Shown: piece after piece, positions 59,420 to 64,000 of the stretch
Layout: every line of letters starts with the position of its first letter
Numbering within the stretch: the stretch's first letter is position 1
Assembly (NCBI RefSeq): GCF_000801105.2
Contig: NC_079516.1
Span: 46,046,908-46,110,907 of the forward strand
DNA from: Raphanus sativus
Taxonomy: Eukaryota > Streptophyta > Magnoliopsida > Brassicales > Brassicaceae
Direction: 5' to 3'
Length of the DNA stretch: 64,000 bases
Made by a program: the position numbers and the translations under genes
Notes under the pieces: generated by a model
The model's database searches: none
What the model was told of the DNA's origin: nothing
What the model saw: the letters and a program-made list of their open reading frames with translations, nothing else

Positions 59420-60820
59420 GGGTTAAACCCATAATTTATTTAAATTCGGGAAAAGTCATTTAAATTATCAACTTTGAAATTTAGATGAAATAAAATACCA
59501 ACTTTCTGGTAAGCAAAAAACTTTCGTTAACCATATCATTTTAGGTATACGTTAGTCAACAGTTTTAGTTGATTAACAATATGTCTAAAATAAATTTTAA
59601 AGTTGAGACTTTATTTGGCAGAAATATTAATCAACAATTTTTTTCCAAAAATTGGAATTAACTTTTAGAATAAATTATTTAGTAACAATAAAACCATATA
59701 GATAGAAACATTGAATAAATAAAAATAAATGTTTTTCATTATTTTCTTCAAAAAGAATGTAAATAAATTTTATTTATATTCTAAAATAGTTAGTTAACAT
59801 ATCATTAGTTTATATTTTATTAAACAATTACAAAGAACTTTTGTAGTTATTTACGATATATATCACTTTGTAACTATTCATATAGTCCTAATTGGATTAT
59901 GATTCATAATTTTTATTGTTTGTAAAATATTAATATTTTTTTATTCTCATATGAATAAAATTAAGGGTATTCTAATTATGTAAAAACATTTTATATCTTA
60001 ACAGTTTTTGGTGAATATACTTTTAATTAAAATGCAAAAGGAATTTTGTAACAAATTTATAGGAATTATATAAATTTTGTTTTGGATAATTATTTTCGTT
60101 TGAAAATAAAAAGTTGAATTGAAACTTCACTTATAAATTTTTGACGGTAGTATTAGAAAATATAATCTCAATAAGATTATATAAACAGTTACGAAATTGA
60201 TCATAGATAATTACAAAACAACTGGATAATTATTTTATAACTAAATTCTTAATTACTCATAAGTTAATTAATTATTTTTAAATATAAATGAAAATTAAAT
60301 TATTTTTACTTTGATAAAATGAAAAAAAAATATTTTTGGTTTGATTTATTTATTATTTTATTATTAGTGTTATAGTTATAAATATATATGTTCAATATTT
60401 ATAATTTAAGATTTTGAAAAACTGTTGATTTATATTTGTGCCATAAAATATCAATTTAAAAAGTCATTTTAGGCATACTGTTAGACTAACAATATGTCTA
60501 AAATGATATTGTCAACTAAAATTTATCATTAAAATGGCTTGTTAATAAAAATTGAGTGTTTTTTGTCTTACCGAAAAGTTGGTTGTTTGTTTTAATCAAA
60601 TTTGAAAGTTGATTGATGATTTAAGTGACATTTTTCTAATATGTCATTGATTAGTGTTGACTAACAATATTTCTAAAATGATATGATCAACTAAAATTTA
60701 TGATTAAAATGATTCGTTAATAAAAGTTGAGTGTTTTTTTTACCTTACCGAAAAGTTGATGGTTTGTTTTAACCAAATTTGAAAGTTGAATGATGATTTA
60801 AATGACATTTGGAAAAGAAC
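59420..60820. mobile_element. Element with long inverted arms (MULE-like, tentative)
   Basis: The left arm (about 59,450-59,570: AAAAGTCATTTAAATTATCA ... GGTAAGCAAAAAACTTTCGT) returns inverted at 60,530-60,645 and again at 60,700-60,815 (AAATTTGAAAGTTGA, GATTTAAATGACATTT). The two right copies are direct repeats of each other. TAAAAGATAACC (59408-59419) and TAAAAGATGACC (60821-60832) may be the target duplication, one mismatch. No coding. Confidence 0.45.
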
Positions 60821-60990
60821 TAAAAGATGACCAAAAAAATCATAATTTGATGAATCAATACATTGGAGAAAATATTATATTTGCAGTAAGAATGTAGTGA
60901 GAAATAGGAAGAGAGAGGATGAGAAAGAGGGTGATATGGTTAGTTGGTGAAATATATGTTTTTGGTTATTAAATCAAATTTCCCAAAAAT

Positions 60991-61022
60991 CATACTAAAC
61001 CAAAAAAAAAACATACTAAACC
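60991..61022 (+). repeat. Pure poly(A) micro-insertion with 11-bp duplication
   Basis: CATACTAAACC at 60991-61001 and 61012-61022 flanks ten A and nothing else. Confidence 0.65.
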
Positions 61023-61346
61023 GAACCGAATGAATTTTATTAAAATATAAAGTTCATCGATAACAAACTAAACCGGATTGGAAAAACCTAGAAAAAAACT
61101 GCTCACCATTTTAACATGGAAAATAAATAGCCGTCAAAAAGAAAGAAAGAAAAAAAACTGAAAACTTGAGAAATAAAATTAGGTATTAATTGGCAATTCA
61201 ATTTCTACCTTTGGAAAAGAAAAAACAAAGCAGAGCCATTGGAGAAGGTTTAGCCACTATCATCCTCCTCTCTTCTTCGCGATATCTTCGTCCTCTTCCC
61301 TTCTCTGCAAATCTCATCCATTATTCCTTCCAAAACCGTTAGAATC

Positions 61347-61351
<5 letters not shown>

Positions 61352-61391
<40 letters not shown>
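61352..61391 (+). repeat. (CT)n microsatellite in the NOT4 leader
   Basis: About twenty CT units in the presumed 5' untranslated region. Confidence 0.9.
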
Positions 61392-61394
<3 letters not shown>

Positions 61395-61429
61395 TCTATG
61401 CATCGATTTCGTCTCAAAAGCCACGTTAA

Positions 61430-61628
61430 TTAGGGTTTATCTTCGTTGATTCGGAGGCTGCGGCTACGATTTCTCAATTAATTCACTGTTTTCGCCGTAG
61501 AATCTAGATTTTCCTACTCCTTTTGCGAGTTTGGTGATAGAATCTAGAGATTATTATTCTCCTTCAAAACTACAGAATTGGAGTGGTCAAGGTTTTTGCA
61601 TTTCGTAGATTCTTTGAAATTAGGGTTT
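61430..61628 (+). promoter_or_regulatory. Two telo-boxes and leader intron region of NOT4
   Basis: TTAGGGTTT at 61430-61438 and 61620-61628, typical near plant transcription starts. A leader intron ending in GGTTAG (61861-61866) just before the ATG is likely. Confidence 0.5.
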
Positions 61629-61872
61629 GGGAGTTGAAAAGGTTTCTCCGTTTCTTAATTTTTTTATTTTTTATTTTACTTTGGGGATTATACTTTATAG
61701 CTTACGTTTTGAGACGTTTCATTCATTCCTCCTCATTATGGTACTAGGAGGACTTGTCTAGTTGCATTAGTTTATTATAGACTTCTTATTGAAAGACTAT
61801 TGGAATATGTTTCTGCTCTAAAAACGCATGTTATCTGGTTTTTTAATTATATTATTATATGGTTAGGTAACG

Positions 61873-64000
61873 ATGAATGACAAAGGAGATAAGACTTGTC
61901 CTCTATGTGCTGAGGAGATGGACTTGACTGATCAGCATTTCAAACCTTGCAAATGTGGCTATCAGGTTCGATCCTACATTACTACCACATTCCTCTTTGT
62001 TTGTTTGGGTTCTTGTTACTGATTTGAAATCACATTGCACCATAGACTGTATGAATTTTTTTATTGAGTTTGAGAAACCTAAGAGTCATTTAAAAAAAAT
62101 CTGACTTTCTGTTAGTTTTGTATGTGTATATATGCATTCGCATAAGCCTTATGTGGAACAATGTTCTGCTGTAAAAGGAACATGATCTGTAGTTTTGAAA
62201 ATGCACGCCCTTTCTTAAATTTTTATGTTCTAAGACTTACATGACCCAGTCTTTTATCTTGTCACATGTTCATTTATGGTTTGTTTCATTTACTGTAAAT
62301 ATATGTCCTTGGTGCAGATATGTGTTTGGTGTTGGCATAGGATTGTAGGGATGGCCGAGAAAGATAAGACAGAGGGTCGCTGTCCTGCATGTCGTACCCC
62401 TTACGATAAGGAAAAAGCTGTTGGGACTACGGCTACCTGTGAAAGGTACATCTTAAGCTGAAACCAAAAGAAAAAAAAATTCTTGTTCCTCTTATGGTTG
62501 TATAAACTTATCCTTGTTTTTTTCTGATAATTCACCAGTTTGGTTGCTGAACTTAACAATGACCGGAAAAAATCACAGAAGGTGAAGCCTAAACCTTCAG
62601 AGGGAAAGAAAGACCTTACTGGTGTGAGGGTCATCCAAAGAAACTTGGTTTACGTTATGAGCCTGCCTCTTGATCTGGCAGATGAAGATGTAATTCCATC
62701 ATCTATACTAATCTCCTTGGAAAGAACTCTCATTAACATGTGATTTATTATGTTATGCAGCTTTTTCAGAGTAGAGAATACTTTGGTCAGTATGGGAAAG
62801 TCGTAAAGGTAGCATTGGCTCGAACGCAAACTGGGGAGATCCAACAGTTTCCAAACAATTCTTGCAGTGTGTATGTATCCTTATTTCCTTACACAATATC
62901 CATAGTATCTAGTTGTGATGAAATACTATTTGTGATTCCTTAAAGTTGAGCAGAACCCGCTTCTTTTTGAGGTCGATTAGACATGTTTACTTCTAACAAT
63001 CTTCATTGAACTCTAACATTTCATTTCTTCTTTTCTCAATCGATGTTTCACAGATATATTACTTACTCCAAAGAGGAGGAAGCAATTCGTTGTATCCGAT
63101 CCGTACATCTATTTGTTTTCGATGGTAGATCTTTGAAGTATGTGATGTTTCCTTTTCTTTTTAAGAGTAGTTAGTGTAGGTTATGTTTCGATTTCTTAAT
63201 GTTTCTGGATGTCATTAGGGCATGTTTTGGGACCATGAAGTACTGTCATGCGTGGATCAGAAACATGGTGAGCAAATATTTGTTTTTTCGCTCAGTTCTC
63301 TTTGTGAACGAGCTTACAAGCCTAATTGATTTTCGTCTTTCTTTTTTCTTCTTCTACAGCCTTGTAACAATGTGGAATGCCTTTATTTGCATGAGATTGG
63401 TTCCCAAGAGGATAGTTTCACGAAAGATGAGACAATATCAGTGCACATGAGGTAAAGTAACTAAAACGATTGTTTCAGTTAAGCTCCATAGATTGTGGTT
63501 AATTTCTTAATTTTCTTTGATACTGATAGTAATCTCTCTTAGTAAAGTATATTTTAGTTAAACTTATTAGACCCAGACGTGAATCTTTTCTATATCTGGC
63601 TTTATCTTAGCTTTCATCCCTTCTTGAAGCTGGCAGGGATTTAATCAGTTCCTTGCTCTGGCATATATGTTGTTTCAATCTGATTCTCTTGTTATTTTAA
63701 AAGGAGGATTATTGAAGAAATTACTGGTGCGGTGCCCAATTCTCCTCGGGGTTCAGGGAGTATGTTACCTCCACCAGTGGATGATTATGTTGGTAATGTG
63801 TCTATCGCAAGACAAATTCCAAAATGTGTTTTGAATGTAAGTCGCCAGCCCTTCTTGGAGCCTCTTTGATATTCTTTCTGCTGTCAGCATATTCATGAAT
63901 CACGTTGCGTTTATGTATATGATTTATTATGCTTTTGGCTTCTTCTTTCTTCGGCTTTTTTTTGCCTTTGCAGAATGCACAGAGTGTTGTTAAAACTTCT
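61873..64000 (+). CDS. NOT4-type RING/RRM E3 ubiquitin ligase, CCR4-NOT complex (At2g28540-like), partial
   Basis: Nine exons are seen, the last cut by the window end: 61873-61965, 62318-62445, 62539-62689, 62761-62870, 63054-63137, 63219-63267, 63360-63451, 63704-63836, 63974-64000. They give 289 residues in frame. A C4C4 RING finger is at 9-56 (C9, C12, C26, C28, C33, C36, C53, C56; KTCPLCAEEMD, CVWCWHRI, CPACRTPY). An RRM follows at about 95-190 (VIQRNLVYVMSLP, YFGQYGKVVKVALAR). Then a Cys/His segment (KYCHAWIRNMPCNNVECLYLH) like the C3H finger of NOT4. This order RING-RRM-C3H is diagnostic. The family ubiquitinates translation-related targets and acts with the CCR4-NOT deadenylase. The C-terminal part lies outside the window. 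Confidence 0.93.

Overview
The window is a plant nuclear chromosome segment from a crucifer, most likely Brassica or a close relative. All eight protein genes have introns or codon use typical of plants. Seven of them (all except the aspartyl protease) follow, in order and orientation, a run I recognise from Arabidopsis thaliana chromosome 2, roughly At2g28440 to At2g28540. The spacers are AT-rich and full of element types known from Brassica: TRIMs, Sadhu-like retroposons, Helitrons and transposons carrying E2F-site arrays. No bacterial or viral genes are present.

Layout. 0.26-1.03 kb (+): a secreted or membrane-anchored proline/serine-rich protein. 1.2-5.1 kb (-): a CCCH-finger tRNA uracil-5-methyltransferase, 13 exons. 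5.9-10.1 kb (-): beta-galactosidase 8 type, 19 exons. 10.1-16.2 kb: spacer with a Sadhu-like retroposon, a Helitron carrying an RPA-like fragment and a Stowaway-like MITE. 16.2-17.4 kb (-): single-CRM-domain organelle RNA-binding protein. 17.6-19.1 kb: a complete 364-bp TRIM and a MULE-type MITE with a telomere-like body. 19.6-20.8 kb (-): an intronless aspartyl protease that does not belong to the collinear run. 21.8-23.7 kb (-): vicilin-like two-cupin protein. 24-38.7 kb: an almost gene-free block of nested transposons (Harbinger-like with E2F arrays, Helitron, two related MITEs, a Cassandra-type LTR fragment with 5S sequence, hAT MITE, SINE, Sadhu-like copy). 38.7-40.2 kb (-): LBD11-type transcription factor. 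40.7-51.3 kb: further spacer with three Sadhu-like copies. 51.6-57.1 kb (+): V-ATPase subunit a (VHA-a1), 18 exons. 57-61.8 kb: AT-rich spacer. 61.9 kb to the end (+): NOT4-type RING/RRM E3 ligase, cut by the window edge.

The genes are independent eukaryotic transcription units, not an operon: RNA modification and processing (TRM2-like, CRM, NOT4), cell wall and secretion (BGAL8, proline-rich protein, V-ATPase), seed storage (cupin) and development (LBD11). Against the Arabidopsis order, the C1-domain gene after the TRM2-like gene and the Dof gene after LBD11 are not visible here, while the spacers have grown several-fold.

The strongest unexplained signals are non-coding. Five ~0.8-0.86-kb intronless poly(A)-ended repeats form one family, and three of them have clear target-site duplications. 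At least eleven tiny insertions (10-57 bp, A- or T-rich) sit between direct repeats of 8-18 bp, four of them sharing GTTAC next to the A tail. Two intact genes each use a GC-AG intron.
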